NCBI RefSeq assembly: GCF_030272615.1
Contig: NC_081411.1
Coordinates: forward strand, 184,691,572 to 184,755,571
Reading direction: 5' to 3'
DNA: 64,000 nucleotides
Origin: Cryptomeria japonica
Lineage: Eukaryota > Streptophyta > Pinopsida > Cupressales > Cupressaceae
The notes below the pieces were generated by a model that saw only the letters and a list, made by a program, of their open reading frames with translations, had not been told where the DNA came from and did not search any database. A program made the position numbers and the translations under genes. This document shows positions 46,146 through 59,121 of the stretch, in pieces (within the stretch, counting starts at the first letter, position 1; the number at the start of each line of letters is the position of its first letter).

Positions 46146-47160
46146 TGGTAACGTCCCCCACCATTGTCTAATTCATCACTGATCTTGGATAATGTTGAGT
46201 ATCAAGAGATATGCCTAAATCACTTACACTTGTGATGATCTACAAGATAAGCAAGTTGAGGTGGTGACAACTCACCTTCATCAACCCAATCACAACATTC
46301 CAAGTCAAGGCATGTAGATTCAATTCACTTGATTCATCCAATGAGGATAACTACCACATGAAGGCACAAAGTTCAATGTACCTAACCTCATCATTCATTG
46401 GTTGACATTCAATTATGGACATGTGTCCAATTCAATGTAATTTTTTCATTGGTCAAGCATTAAATGTTATGTAATGGGTGTAACAAACCCTAATTAGGGT
46501 TTCTATCTTTTGATCTTGGCCATTGATGTGCATTTGATCCAAGCCATTCAATTGTGTTGAGAGCACTATATAAGGCTTTCTCTCCTCATTTATAATAGTT
46601 AATAGTTAATAGATGTTGGATAGCAAGCAATTAGTAGTTAGAAGTAGAGTAGGAGAAGGCAAAAATTGTTGCCAAGCTTGTAAATAAACATACTTCTCAT
46701 ACATATTGCATGGTTTCTTGTTGGATTCTCATGTTAGATGGAGTTCGTTGATTGTGATGGAGTAATGTGTGGATGTTGATAGCTCCTTAGTTCATACTAT
46801 TTATGGTTAGATGATTTTCAATTGCAAGGCATAGTTAGCCTGAACATCAAGATGTGCTAAGTTAAATTATGGATATGTTTATTCAATTTGCACCATTATA
46901 TTGGGCATTTGGATGAATGTTAATGATATGAAAACCTTTTGTTTTCCTTGGAAGATTGCATTGGTTTTGTGTAGTTGTTAAGAACATGGTGAAGCAAATC
47001 TTGGTTTTAGGAGTATATCAATTCGAACATGATCCATTATCATCATTGATCTTAGGAGTAGTGTAGTCTTTCCCAACCCTCAATACCTTTCATCCTTTTT
47101 TTAGTTAAGTGAATTTCCACGTTCTAGATGCATTCAAGCAAGAGTTCAAGAAAAACGTAA
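46146..47160 (+). repeat. LTR-like block with TATA box, plus strand
   Basis: It starts TGGTAACGTCCCCCACC and contains CTATATAAGG at 46566-46575 with a pyrimidine-rich initiator region CTTTCTCTCCTC just downstream. The right edge is a guess, and no partner LTR was found. Confidence 0.35.
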
Positions 47161-49000
47161 GTCCCCCTTGTGATTCGAGTCACCTTGTATGATCACGAAA
47201 TTTAGCATAAGAAGAGATTTTGTTCAAGAGAGGATAAGATACGTTGGTGTTTTATTCTATGTATGAAATGCATAAAAAACACTTCAACTTATCCCAAACT
47301 AATAGAAATCTAGATGTAATGAGAAAAAATTATTACAAAATTTTTGATGAATTAAAATGCTATCATTTGTTTAATTCATATTACATTCATACTAGCAAGT
47401 TTGGCAAGTGGAATTCCTAAGCCATGATTCCCTTGAAGATTTACAAAGGGAATCATGGATTTATTCAACTACAAAATCATTTAAAATACAACCTCTATGA
47501 GATTCACAAAATATGTTGCATGAATGGCATTTGAATTTGTAGGAGTTAAAAATCTAGATGCTGCTCAATGCTTGTACTTGCAAGGAGAGTAAAAATGATT
47601 GATTTTTTTGGAAATGATTTGTCATATATAGTGCTTTGTTGGTTATTGTATTGCTTTAGAATGAACAAAAGAACTATATTTCATGAATGAGACATGTAGG
47701 GAAAGCTTAGATCACATGAATTCCATTGATCGAGTGATCTAGAATATGTGTGAGGAGTCAGGACTATTAAGAGTTAGAATTTAACAACTACATTAATGAA
47801 TTTATGGTAATCTCCACCCTCCATCATTGGAACCGTGTTCAAATTTGTACACTTGAGATCGATATTTATTTTGGAAATTAGTTGAAAAATCAAATCTAGT
47901 TGTTAATGACACTGTCAATTGTGTAAGGAAGTAGGCGAGAGTGAATAGTGCAAGATGGAAGTGTTGTGGAGTTTCAAGATTTGAGGGTTGAGAATGCCTT
48001 AAAATTCATACCATTTCTAAAGGATTGGGGTCTTGGAGTACACCAAACTTTATGCCTAAAAGAAAACAAATAAAAGTATCTTCACATCATTGGCTTCGAA
48101 AAGATACATGAAGTGAAATGTGGAGAGTTGGAGATCGCAGATATTGAGGAATTCATCTTACAAGGTATGGTTCTAACTCACAAACTAGATATGATAAGTA
48201 GTGTGAAATTTTGGGGATTAGTAGTGAGGGATACCTCATAACTCATGTTGAGAAGTATCATTTTTTATGTATTCCTACATCTTTGACTCTAAATAATATG
48301 TATAAGGAAATGTTAGTAGTTGAGTATCGAGGATACCAAATAACTCATGTCATAAATGATGCATTTAAAAGAATGATTGAAATTGCAACTTCGAAAGATA
48401 ACTTAGTGTAAAGTGTTAGTGTAAGGATTACAAAAAGGAATGCTGATAAGAGAAAGTTTGAAACTTCAATGGAGACAAGGGAAAAATGTAAGGTTTGGAA
48501 AAAAGGTATGTTGTGATGGAAACTTTGAAACTCCAACATTTGTGTTATTGTAAGGATTATGAAAAGGAATGTTGATAAGAGAAAGTTTGAAACTTCAATG
48601 GAAACAAGGAAAAAAAGTAAGATTTGAAAAAAAGGATGTGATGAAAACTTTGACACTCCAACATTTAACAGTCTTTAGAACTTTAATAAAAACTTCTGAA
48701 CATAGATTTTTATGGAACTTTGGCAATTTCTAACATATGATAGACTCACAAGAATGAAGGAGAAGAATACTAAATAAAATTTTGATCAAGGATCCATTTG
48801 AAATTTGAATGAGATTAAATATTTAATCTTGACCCAGCTGATACTGAAATAAAGCCATAGCAAAGCAAGGAAACAATATGGACCCACTCCAAAAATAAAT
48901 AAAAAATTCAAAATTTGTTATTTAGACTAGGCTGGAATTTCGGACTTAAACCATATCTTGTGCAATATTTTCACAATAATGAATTAACATTCAACTTACA
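47161..49000. other. AT-rich stretch with two short tandem duplications
   Basis: A 129-bp unit (TAAGGATTA(C/T)(A/G)AAAAGGAATG...) starts at 48422 and again at 48551. A weaker pair (AGTAGT(G/T)GAG...AACTCATGT) lies near 48222 and 48316. No gene seen. Confidence 0.5.
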
Positions 49001-49009
49001 AGACTTACT

Positions 49010-49664
49010 TGACTACAGACAAAATCATATTTTAAAATAATCTACAGGATTCCATTCATACTTGAGCTTATGGCTGAATGCTGGGAAGTTTTAGTCTGCA
49101 TTACTCTAGGAGGAAAGGATTTTTTTCAATTATTAGCTACCACTGCCAGCTATGCTCTATCCCTTGTCATTGGTCAGTTCCAACAATTACATGATTTCGA
49201 GGTTCTATCTGAACATTTTCTGCACCCCCACTTTTAAGCTTTGCCCTTCCTTTTCTGTAGCAATTAGAGTACTTAGAGTACTTACTTCAATACAGAAAAA
49301 ATCATAATTAAAAATAATAGATACAAGATTCCATCCATACTTGAGCATATGACTGGATGGTCGAAAGTTTTCAATCAACATTCAACTTACAACTTACAAC
49401 TTACAACTTACTTCAATACACACAAAATAATATTTAAAAATAATTTACAAGATTCCATCCATACTTAAGCTTATAACTAGATGCTCGAAAGTTTTAAATC
49501 AACATTCAACTTACAAAACTTCAATACAGACAAAATCATATTTAAAAATAATCTACCGGATTCCATCCATACTTGAGCTTATGGCTGGATGCTCGGAAGT
49601 TTTAGTCTGCAGAACTCCAGGAGGAAAATTTCGGACTTGTTAAAGGATTTTTTCCAATCATTAC
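49010..49664 (-). repeat. Tandem array in the 3' flank of the ankyrin-PGG gene
   Basis: GATTCCAT(C/T)CATACTT(G/A)AGC starts at 49048, 49327, 49451 and 49559. The first unit is followed (49110-49270) by a copy of the end of the gene's coding region. So the gene end plus flank was duplicated at an offset of about 511-528 bases, and the flank unit itself was then amplified. Confidence 0.75.
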
Positions 49665-50576
49665 TTACCACTGCCAGCTATGCTCTATCCCTTGTCTTTG
49701 GTCAAGTCCCACAGTTACCTGATTTCGAGGTTCTATCTGAACATTCTCCATACACCCACTGTTAAGATTCGCCCTGCCCTTTCTCCGGGCGCAGCAGGTC
49801 AAAAACCCCAGACGTTCCAGTTTTATCCACAGACACTCTACCATTGGGTCAGCAACAAGAGGAGTTACACCATGCAGATGTTTGAATCTCGCCATCTTTA
49901 TTGCAAACTTTATATTCACACAGAGAAGAAGGAGAAAAGCACAACAACATATGACGGTGCAGAAGCCAAGCACGAAGAAAGCCAAAGTGTTAATCTTGTG
50001 AACAAGCATTGTATACACTGTAGCAACGAAAGCTAACGCCGTGAAGCCAAAGCTGGAGCAAACCAAGATGTTGGTTACAAAGAGGAACATTACTTTATTT
50101 CACGTGGTGAGAGGTGTACTCAAATGCCACATGAGCACCACAAAGAGCGACAGAAAGAAGGCCAGACAATAAAAAATGAGAAATGCTTTAAACGAAAGCA
50201 ACCCAATCAGAAGAGGGGAACATAACATTTTCTCTGTCTCTCCCTTCTCCAGCTCCGTTTTGAAACCACCCGGAATGGTGAAGGCGGCTGTAAATGACAT
50301 TGTTGCTAACAACACGGCCACCACTAATTCTGCGTTCCGCCTGTCCTCATACGCTTTGTTCACCAGCATAATGGCATTCTCGTATTTTTGTGGGCTCACG
50401 TTTGGGAAGGTATACAGGAAATGCCTTCTCTTTGGGGGATAGTTCGCCAGCTTTGCTATCATATTGTGGCATTCGTGGTACTCTGTGTTTTCTCTTGCAA
50501 TGTCGAGGGCCGTTAAGCCCTTTTTATTAACGGCATCTTTGTTTATACCCTGTATTTGCAGCAGCGATTCCACCAT
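49665..50576 (-). pseudogene. Ankyrin-PGG protein gene, last exon (PGG domain), with one in-frame TGA
   Basis: Exon of a host plant gene of the ankyrin-PGG (ACD6-like) family, membrane proteins tied to defence and stress signalling. It starts after a splice acceptor at 50577-50578 with MVESLLQIQGINKDAVNKKG, the end of the ankyrin region (LTALDIAREN). The PGG domain follows: KYENAIMLVNKAYEDRRN, then VAVLLATMSFTAAFTIPGG, the family signature, and three more hydrophobic segments, giving four predicted membrane spans. A TGA at 50100-50102 sits between MWHLSTPLTT and NKVMFLFVTN, where relatives have a residue such as Gly. The frame then stays open for another ~140 codons to TAA at 49665-49667, covering spans three and four and the cytoplasmic tail. 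The stop is the only interruption seen, so it is either a recent pseudogene or a sequence or allele difference. Confidence 0.88.
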
Positions 50577-52085
50577 CTACAAAATACATTATCGAGTTAG
50601 AGGGCAGTTCTGCAATGAAGATGAGTTACATTATTAAGTTTTGATTTGTTTAGATGATTCATTAGAAATCACATTTTCTTTTATAATAAGATTTTATTTA
50701 TTTTAAGATGAATTATCTAAACAAGTTAAAGAAACAAAAGTGTAATCTATGTTGAATTTCTTTTCCATATTGATTGTCCATTTTATTTATATATCATTGT
50801 AGCTAATGATATAAGATTTCCACAATCCATACTGCAAATCAATGCTTTTTAGATTAAATTGTTTAACAAGTATTTTGAATCAACCTTTCGCATCACATTG
50901 CATGATCCGTCATTAGAATAATAAAGAGTTGTAGGAATCATAAAATTGTTACACAGTTTAATCTAAAAAGTAAATCAATGCTTTATAGATTAAATTGTGT
51001 AACAAGTTTTCTGAATCAACCTTTAGGATCGCACTCCATGATCCATCACTAGGATAATCAAGAATTGTGGGAGTCACAAAATTGTTATGCAATTTAATTC
51101 AGAAAGCAAATCAATGCTTTCTATATTAAATTGTGTAAATATGTTAGATGAGAGAATCAATAACTTCAATGAAATTGAAGATAATAATTAAAATATATTT
51201 TATCAAAGTCACTTGTAATTGGATAATTTTTGTAACTTATGTAAGGGCCTAAAGTGTTATTATAGACATGTAAGTTTGATCAAATTCAAATTACAATTTA
51301 TTGGATGGATAAATTCTCTAAAAATAATTATCTTTTATAATAGATAGGAAGGCAGATTTTGAATAAACTTATTATATATTTTAATTGAGATTTTTTATAT
51401 TTATATATTATTTATTTTGTTTCATTAGAAAATATGGTTAAAAATTAAATATTATAATTTTAAAGATATTTTAATTAATTTGTATTGTACTATTAGTGAT
51501 TTATAAGAACTTTTTTATTATGAATATGTATGATCTAATTATTAAATATTTTATTTAAGTGATTTTTGTTAAGATAAAGGATTTGGACTTTTTGAGAGGT
51601 CACCCACCTTAAAATTACTCAGACTAAAGTATGTTTAAGCATGGAGTTCCCAAAATCAAACTTATTTAGCTTGCCATCATGAAATAGACAGTATCTTTTA
51701 TAATTTATCATTCATCATGAAATAGACAGTATCTTTTATAATTTATCAAACCATATAATGCTTTAATACGATGCAATAAAAAATTTCAATACTATCCAAG
51801 CACACATGTTAATATCTCCAAGCACTTAACACCGTCGAGCAATTAGCAGAGCCAATTTATGCATATCTTACTAGAATATCTGAAAGAACAGATGCTTTTG
51901 AAATAGGAATCAGATGTTTGACGGACATTCTGATATTTCAAGTTAGCATTTATCAATTTCTTTTCTAATAAATTGTTAAACTCTGACATTCTGATAGTAA
52001 CAGAGGTTTCTTCAAATGCACTTTCTTTAGTATGACTCTGTTCTTACCTCATTGAAAAATTTAGCATGTGATAGAAATAACTTAC
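50577..52085 (-). other. Intron of the ankyrin-PGG gene
   Basis: The donor GTAAG lies at 52085-52081 and the acceptor TTTTGTAG just before 50576. It joins codons Arg and Met in phase 0. Three similar CAATGCTTT-centred pieces lie near 50838, 50977 and 51112, each ~135-140 bases apart. Confidence 0.75.
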
Positions 52086-52145
52086 GCGAATGCTTTTGCT
52101 CTTTGCTGCAATATGCAGAGGCGTGTCTCCACTTTCAAGACAGGC
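52086..52145 (-). CDS. Ankyrin-PGG gene, 20-codon ankyrin exon
   Basis: Too short for a simple ORF scan, but clear in context. Exactly 60 bases between a splice acceptor (TAG, 52148-52146) and a donor (GTAAG, 52085-52081) translate in phase 0 to ACLESGDTPLHIAAKSKSIR, which contains the ankyrin consensus GDTPLHIAA. Spliced to the next exon it continues ...SIR-MVESLLQ..., a proper ankyrin helix pair. Earlier ankyrin exons must lie further right on the minus strand or are lost; one possible trace is near 56.8 kb. Confidence 0.8.
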
Positions 52146-52299
52146 CTACCACAATTCGCACTTCTCTCAAATAATCAGCAATTCAGTAAAAAGGAGAAAA
52201 TATATTTAGAAGTAAGATATATATCAGATTAAGTACATTTAACGATAAGTATCAAGCATAAATTTTAAATTAGAAATACACTTAGGCACTTTCTTCCTT

Positions 52300-52660
52300 T
52301 GTGATTGAGGAGATCTCACAAATGTTGGAGATCCTATGCAACCTCATCAACTTAGGCTTGAGTTTGTATGTACAATAAAGAGATAAGACTAATATTTTCA
52401 TAAATAGAAAGACAATAATAATCTTCATCATTAAAAATTGTACCATTTCAATTCAGCCATAAATGAGATAAAATAAAATTTTAAATTAGAAATACTAAAT
52501 TGTAGCAAAACATGTATGGGACTAGGTTGAGCAATCCTCTAGATAAATAAGTCTAGGTGGAAGGGTGGGAAAATACCACAAATCCATTTCAAAGAATCTT
52601 GGTTGTGAGGGCACACCAAAAAATATTTTAAAAATTGAGTCTATTGAAATATGGGTATGT
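52300..52660. repeat. Uninterrupted copy of the repeat hit by the LINE
   Basis: Similar to 2558-2698 plus 8822-9045 in the same order and with no LINE between. It lies in the presumed upstream intron or flank of the ankyrin-PGG gene. Confidence 0.7.
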
Positions 52661-54846
52661 ATGATAAGAAATACACTATGTGTTTGTCTCCCTTTTAGTT
52701 ACAATCAATGACAAACTAAGAACTAGAGAAAATGAGAATTTTTGTGCTCAAGTTTAGGCTTCTAGATCCTATTGAATCTAATAGATAAATTGCAAGAGAA
52801 AGAGATTAATCATTGCCATTTGTAAAATTTCTATGATCTTGAGAGGTAAACAAGTTTGTGCAATAGAAAAACATGAAATAAACTTGATTTCAAAAGATAA
52901 AGGGCAATTTTAGATCCACCAAAATATTTTTTTAGCTAAGCCATATTGCTGTTTCCAACTGATTATCCTGAAATTCTAATGAAATATCCTATTTCAATCA
53001 ACAAATATTTGGATCAGTGTCCAACAAATGAAATTCAGTCACAAGACTAAAATCTCCTCAACTTCTAACTCTACTACACCAAGGGGGTCACCCTATACAA
53101 TATTTTAAGATCTTAGGAAAATGTTGACAAATATTATAACTAAGTAGATAATTCTTAATGGATTTCAACCATGTAAACATAATTCAACCTTGAATTGGCT
53201 CTATTAATGGTTATTAATATGTATTTGTACAAGTGAGTATGTTCAACCTTGAATTGGCTCTATTCATGGTTATTTATCTATATTTCCACAATTGAGTACA
53301 AAACCTAGGCTAATTTACTCCTAAGAATAGAAAATTAAAAGGATTTATCAATTTGAGTTGTTTTTTAACCTAATATGAACATTCAAATGGATTGGTGCAT
53401 GAATCCTTGGGCAATAGAGTCAAGTTACAAATCATAAACACATTTATGTAGTAGAATCAACTTAAATCATTTAGACATTAGCATTCATGTATTACATAAA
53501 TGTGCTCACATCGCTTACCATAGAATTTTACTTATGGATCCCTATCATCCTCTCAAAATCATTGTAATATAAACATAGAATTCAATCCTTTCATTAAAAG
53601 AAACCCACATACACATCACACAATTACAAGAAAATTGTAATGACAAACTAGAATATGCTTGATATATTTAATTTAAATGAAAACTGAGAGTACAATTGGT
53701 AGACAACTTTGTAATATTCAAATTTCACTTCAAAACGATTGAATCTATTGCATGGATACACAGACTCTCCACAATGATTTTCTACGAATTTGGCTAGACA
53801 CTTTTCTCTATTTATGTACCTAAACCAAAACTTTAAAACTCATACAAATAGTTTGGACTTCCTATTTATAGGATCAAGGGACGAAAACAAGCTTCGGTCC
53901 ATTATACACATGTCACAATTTGGTTTGACAATATTAAAAATGGTAAACTATGCCAAAGCCATCTTTTCTTGCATATCAGACAAAAATCATTTACTTGTTG
54001 GAGGCAAAATCACTTTGTTGCAGTAGCACAAACTTTGGTGTTGACTCATACTTTGAACTTTAATTTGCTAAGGTGGCTTAACTGAAACAAAAAGTGGAAG
54101 ATGACATGTAACAAGAAGAAAATGAGAGACCACTAAAATATGATGACAAATCATTGATGTGTAGATTGTGTAGATTTAGTTGCTTGGAATAAAAAAAGCG
54201 CACTGGTGATCTAAGTGATCTAGCAAGGTCTCATCCCTGATACTGAAATACAACCCAACTTTGCATCTTTCTCTATTCTTTTCTCAATTGAATGTGAAGT
54301 GCCTTCTAACAAAAATCAACAACATGAAAGTAACAAAGAGAAACTAAAAACTAAAAAACTGATAAGAATGCTCAATTAAATGTATTCTTTTCTCATTGAA
54401 ATTCAATAGACACCTATGACCTTAGGGTCTATCAAGGTTATGTATTCTATAAATTATAATTTCAATTGCATTCTTTGTCTCTCTTGATCAGACCATGGGA
54501 GCTTCACTTAGTGAACTTGGGTTATAGCACGTGCATTCATGGAAAACTAATGAATCTCCCTATTTTTAGACAATATCACCCTAAAATCCTTTTTGTCATC
54601 CCCTCCCAATGCAAAGCCAGAACTAAAAGCCCCCCTATTTTCACCAAATATTGTATTTTTTAATAGTTGGAATTAAAAACCCATCTATTTTCACCAATAG
54701 GCAATATATTGCACCCTCATTTTCTGGATATTAAAACCCCCAATATGAATGTACGTGATATAATATTGCCTAGCCTGTGAAACCCCCGTGGATTAGACAT
54801 ATCTATGAAGAAGGAAATTTAATTGGGATAAGTGTTTAACAAATTC
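52661..54846. other. AT-rich stretch, no gene recognised
   Basis: Short near-repeats such as AACCTTGAATTGGCTCTATT (about 53188 and 53251) and CCC(C/A)(C/T)CTATTTTCACCAA (54632 and 54690). The open frames at 53790 and 54466 have no family match. Confidence 0.4.
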
Positions 54847-55580
54847 TTAATTGGCATATGCAATATTTACTATGTTGATATGCTTCATCCCATACACAAG
54901 TGCAAATAACTTGTCCAATTGGAAGCTCAAAATATCTACCATCCTCTCCTCATCGCTATTTACAATGCTATCAATTTTTGGTAGCAGTTGTATGATCTCC
55001 ATCTTCAACTCCTCTTGAATTTCCCTATTCTATCATCTTAAAGAGAGATGGAAGAGGGGAATCTAGATCATCTAATCATATCTTTTAGCTTCTCTCACAA
55101 TTTTATCACAATACTTCTCTTGTTGACTTAGCAATCTGTTAATCATTTTCATAATACCACTAATAAAAAAATTTATTCTTCTCAGCGTCTCCTCATTACA
55201 ATTAAATTTGTTTTCCTTAAGGATGTGAAGAATAATTTCTTTTTCCTCGGTTACTCAATTGGTTTTGTCTAGATATAAATACTTATCATGCAATCATTTA
55301 AGAACTGGTTGGACCCACTCCTCCATTGTGAAATCTAGGAAGTCTTTGAAATCATTGAGCCCCTTCTCATTTCTATATTATTAAGAGCACGAAATATGAA
55401 ATTCTGATGTATCTCTGCAAATGTTTATTCTACAATATATAGATAACCCATCTACGCAGACGAAGAATCTAACAAACAAGGCCAAGAAGCTAAAAAGATT
55501 TGTTGACCCAACATAGACAATTGGACTTCAAAATGGATTCCACAGAAAACTTCTTGATTGACATGATCTTGAAACGACAT
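54847..55580 (-). pseudogene. Unrecognised interrupted reading frame
   Basis: On the minus strand a protein-like sequence starts at ATG 55580 with MSFQDHVNQEVFCGIHFEVQ and ends at TAA 54847-54849 after QLDKLFALVYGMKHINIV. Long charged, helix-like blocks are seen, such as EETLRRINFFISGIMKMINR and LLSQQEKYCDKIVREAKR. Several stops and at least one frame change interrupt it, at a density far below that of random AT-rich DNA. I do not recognise the family; it could be a host gene remnant or an element frame. No TATA box or splice sites were verified. Confidence 0.4.
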
Positions 55581-56810
55581 TGAGATTTCTGTTTTGTTAA
55601 GGTGCATTCATTATTTATGATACTGTATTTTGAACTTTGTCAGGTTTGAACTACTACAGACTGTCACTTGGGCATTTCAGACAACGTATAAAGGTCTCTT
55701 TCCGTGCATGCTTTGATGTTGATTCTCTTTTTATCTTATAGAATTTTCTTTAAGGATTACAGTAGTAGGGTGAGAGAAGAACATGTTTTCTATTTTAGAT
55801 GGTCCGAATCAATTGTAGTATGCTTTTCTTTTTCTTCCTCTCCAGGAAAGTAGACCTAAAGTTCTATGCTAGGATGAAAATGGCAGTTCAAGAGGTTTCT
55901 TTGGCAATTTATCATCTTTAATATCTTGTATTTTCTAATCATTTTGATGATGGATTACAAAATGTGATTTAAAATGTTGATACAAAATTATGTCACACAA
56001 TCAAATTCAGAAGCAACTAAGATATTAGTATGCATTGTAGAAATCTAATAAGTTTAATTCAAGAGGTTTACTTAAAAACTTGACGAAAAATGTATTGTTG
56101 GTACACATTCATATTGAGATGATTTTGATTTATTAAATAGTATATTTCTAGAGTTCAGAATCGAAGGAACTTCCCATGTGCAAGATTATAAAGAGATGTT
56201 TGTTTGGTTTCTGCAGATAACTTTGTTGTCATCTGTTGGTCACTTTTGTGTTTGTGTTTTTTATATTTTTATGATCTTTGTGGTCATGACTTCTAAGTAT
56301 ATATGTATGTGTCTGTCACATGTTAGTTCTCTTCCTAAAATAAGTATATGTGTATGTGTCTGTCACATGTTAGTTCTCTTCCTAAAATAAGTGTCATTGT
56401 TTGTGTTTACATTTTTATTAATTTTAGATGTGAATTTTAGTTGTTTTCATTTTATTGATATATACTTAAAGGTTTTATATCATATAGTTATCAAAACTGA
56501 AAGTTAAAGACTAACAGGTATCTTAATCTTGACCTCGTTCTTTGTGGTGGTTTCTTACACTCAATTAAACTTAATGGACTTATTCAAAACTCCGACCTGT
56601 TAAAACTGCTATATTCTTCTACTTTAGTTTTGCTTCAATTAAAAAAATCACCTGAAACTACAATTAAACTTCAACATCAAGTTAACAGAATGCATACTAA
56701 TATAGAAGTGACAAGTGACATTATAGGCGATCTTAGCTAAATGTTCTTATTTTAGAGGGAGATAGATATTTTCAGAAATCAATAGGCAAAGAAAAATACA
56801 AACACCAACG
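55581..56810. other. No gene recognised; 47-bp tandem duplication
   Basis: GTCTGTCACATGTTAGTTCT starts at 56311 and 56358, a 47-base tandem repeat. Otherwise AT-rich with no supported frame. Confidence 0.45.
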
Positions 56811-56814
56811 ACTG

Positions 56815-56868
56815 ACCTGCATTTCCTTTGTTTATTGCCACATATAAACAGGTCTATCCGCACACTGT
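56815..56868 (-). pseudogene. Possible remnant of an earlier ankyrin exon
   Basis: On the minus strand, TCLYVAINKGNA resembles an ankyrin helix (QTCLHVAIxxGN) and is followed by a plausible splice donor GCAG-GTCAGT. An in-frame TAG directly precedes it, where Gln would be expected. The strand and position (4.7 kb upstream) fit the ankyrin-PGG gene. It is short, so the match could be chance. Confidence 0.3.
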
Positions 56869-56869
56869 C

Positions 56870-58778
56870 TTTTGGCGTATACATAGTTTGCATCTCTCAT
56901 GTATATATATGTATATATTAGTGCGAGAAATAAAAGTAAGGAAATAAATAAATTTAATTATTAAATTATTTTTTATGAATAAAATAGACTGGTTAAGAAA
57001 TTTTTTAATTTTAAAAATAGTAGAAATAAATATATGTAATTAATTTTAGTGGTCAGTAAATAGTTGTCTAATATTTTGATCATTTGTTTTGAAGCATAAT
57101 CTAGAATCATAACTTCTTATATTTGCGAGAATAATAATGCAAAATCTATATTGGATTACTTACAAAATTCTATGTATTAATCACATAGACAAACATGCCA
57201 TGAAATTGATCCAAGAGTCATGGATGCAACCTTTCGAGCATATTTGACCTATAACATGCAAATTTGAAATGAATAGCTATAGAATTTTCTAACTTGATTT
57301 GCCTTAGTCTCTAATGTTTGAGGATGTGCAATCACTAACAGTGTTTAAAATTATTGTGAGGAAATCATTAAATTGCAAGAGTCATGTCCTCTTAGATTGA
57401 CCACTTGACCAGACTTGCTTTCTATGGGAAGGATTAAAGAGAACACTTTTTAGACAAGTAGATATCAACATATTATTTGATACAAAATAAGGTTTCTTTT
57501 AGACAAGTAGATGTTAACATATTATTTGATGCAAAATAAGATTTCTTTTAATGCTCATAAGAAAAGTAATCCTTAAATTATTCTCTTCCCAATGAATAAA
57601 TATTTTTAATATTAGTTTCTTGTGATTTAATGCATATTGAATGCCTTCTATTACCAAAACATAGTGACTAATAGACACAATACGTATCAAGTGCAACCAT
57701 AAAGAGTATGAAAGTGGGTCTAGTGGACGTATCAGAAACGAGGATAAAGTGGTTAATAAGGTCTAAAAAAGTAGCTTTTACAAGTTTATCAAAAGATTTT
57801 GCATGAATTATGATTGTATTGAAGTCAATGTTAGAAGATGAATGTTTCCAAATATTCTACTATATTACTAAGACTACAAATTATATATGTTTTACTTACA
57901 CAAATCAGATACTTAGCATGTTTCCAGTTGATGTCCTATTTATATGTTTTAATTTTTTTAAATGGTTTAATATTTTTAGGTTAGTTTAATTAAATATATT
58001 AAAAATATAAATTAATTTAAAGTAGTTAATTAGAGTTGGCTAATAGAAATTTAAATGATTGTATCTTTTTGAAAAAAAAGAAAGATAGATAGGGGTATTT
58101 GGTTGCTTGAACAGATATTTATATTTGCAATTAAGATTCTAGATTATTTGATCTTTCTATCTTGAAAATGTGTTCTCTTAGTTGTAAGAATATCTCAAAT
58201 TTTGAGCTAATTTTCTACTATGTGATTAGTTAAGTTTGAAACTTTGAGCCAAAACCACGATCATAATTTCTTCTTGTACTTGAAAACTTGACCCTACTAA
58301 GCTATTGTACGATATTGTTTCACTTGCCTAGTGAAACTTTGTCTACTCTAGTTTTGAAGATATATAGACAACTGCTATTAAAAATATCTTCTAAGGTGTC
58401 ATTGCATTAGAAGGAGACAAGCTCTCATTAGATCAACTCTTGTTAAGAATATAAAGATCAAAGATAATAGGCAAGGGTCCTAAAATGCATATCTGTAATC
58501 CAAAAATTTCACAATTTAATCTTATTTAGTGCCTTAAGGTCAGAGAGTATGCTTGAGAGATGAGAGATATGAAATTAATGCACTAGCACAGAACAAAATA
58601 ACGTAAACTTGTATTTAGTCAAATTTGGGAATGAAAGCTAAAGGGTACCAATAAACTCAGTACACCCAATGACCAAGAGTGATCATCCCTTCAACCAAAA
58701 TATTGATTATCTCAATCTGTGAGGCTGATAATAGATCCCCTTATAGACTAACATAACTGCCAAAGTTTAAAGTGACCT
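56870..58778. other. AT-rich stretch; 49-bp tandem duplication
   Basis: TAGACAAGTAGAT(A/G)T(C/T)AACATATT starts at 57451 and 57500. No gene recognised. Confidence 0.45.
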
Positions 58779-59060
58779 TTATTTGACAGACTCACTGGTT
58801 GCTGCATCTTTAAACTCTAGTTTGAGCAACTTGCTTGTGAACCTGGCAGCTTTGTAGTCGAACCCAGGAGCCTGAACCACCATGTAGAGTAACCTCTCTA
58901 ACAAGACTCCATCATGCACATGCGCCCCTGAATCGGAATCACAACCCTAAAATTTATGTATTGTAGGCAGGATATAGTCTTCATCAACAATGAACAACCT
59001 GCGAATTTGAGTATTTGAGTCCTGCTCTACACAGTTGCATTTGATCCCCAAATACTTCAT
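58779..59060 (-). CDS. Candidate small gene or first exon, unrecognised
   Basis: A continuous minus-strand frame from ATG 59060 to TAA 58779-58781, 93 codons with one internal TAG. It reads MKYLGIKCNCVEQDSNTQIR, then RLFIVDEDYILPTIHKF, then the stop, then GVLLERLLYMVVQAPGFDYK and ARFTSKLLKLEFKDAATSES. Composition is protein-like throughout, before and after the stop. A TATA box CTATATAAAC lies at 59122-59131, about 65 bases upstream of the ATG, and the start context CGAAAATGAAG suits a plant gene. The TAG is preceded by TAAATTTTAG, which resembles a splice acceptor, but a matching donor would make an intron of only about 50 bases. No family is recognised; it may be a small gene or a decaying first exon. 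Confidence 0.4.
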
Positions 59061-59121
59061 TTTCGTCGTAGCTTTCTGTTCTTAGAAGCTTATCTCGATA
59101 CACGACCACAACATAAGGGTG

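Noticed and set aside
50176-50442. Plus-strand frame over the PGG exon
   Set aside because: Antisense shadow of the PGG coding sequence.
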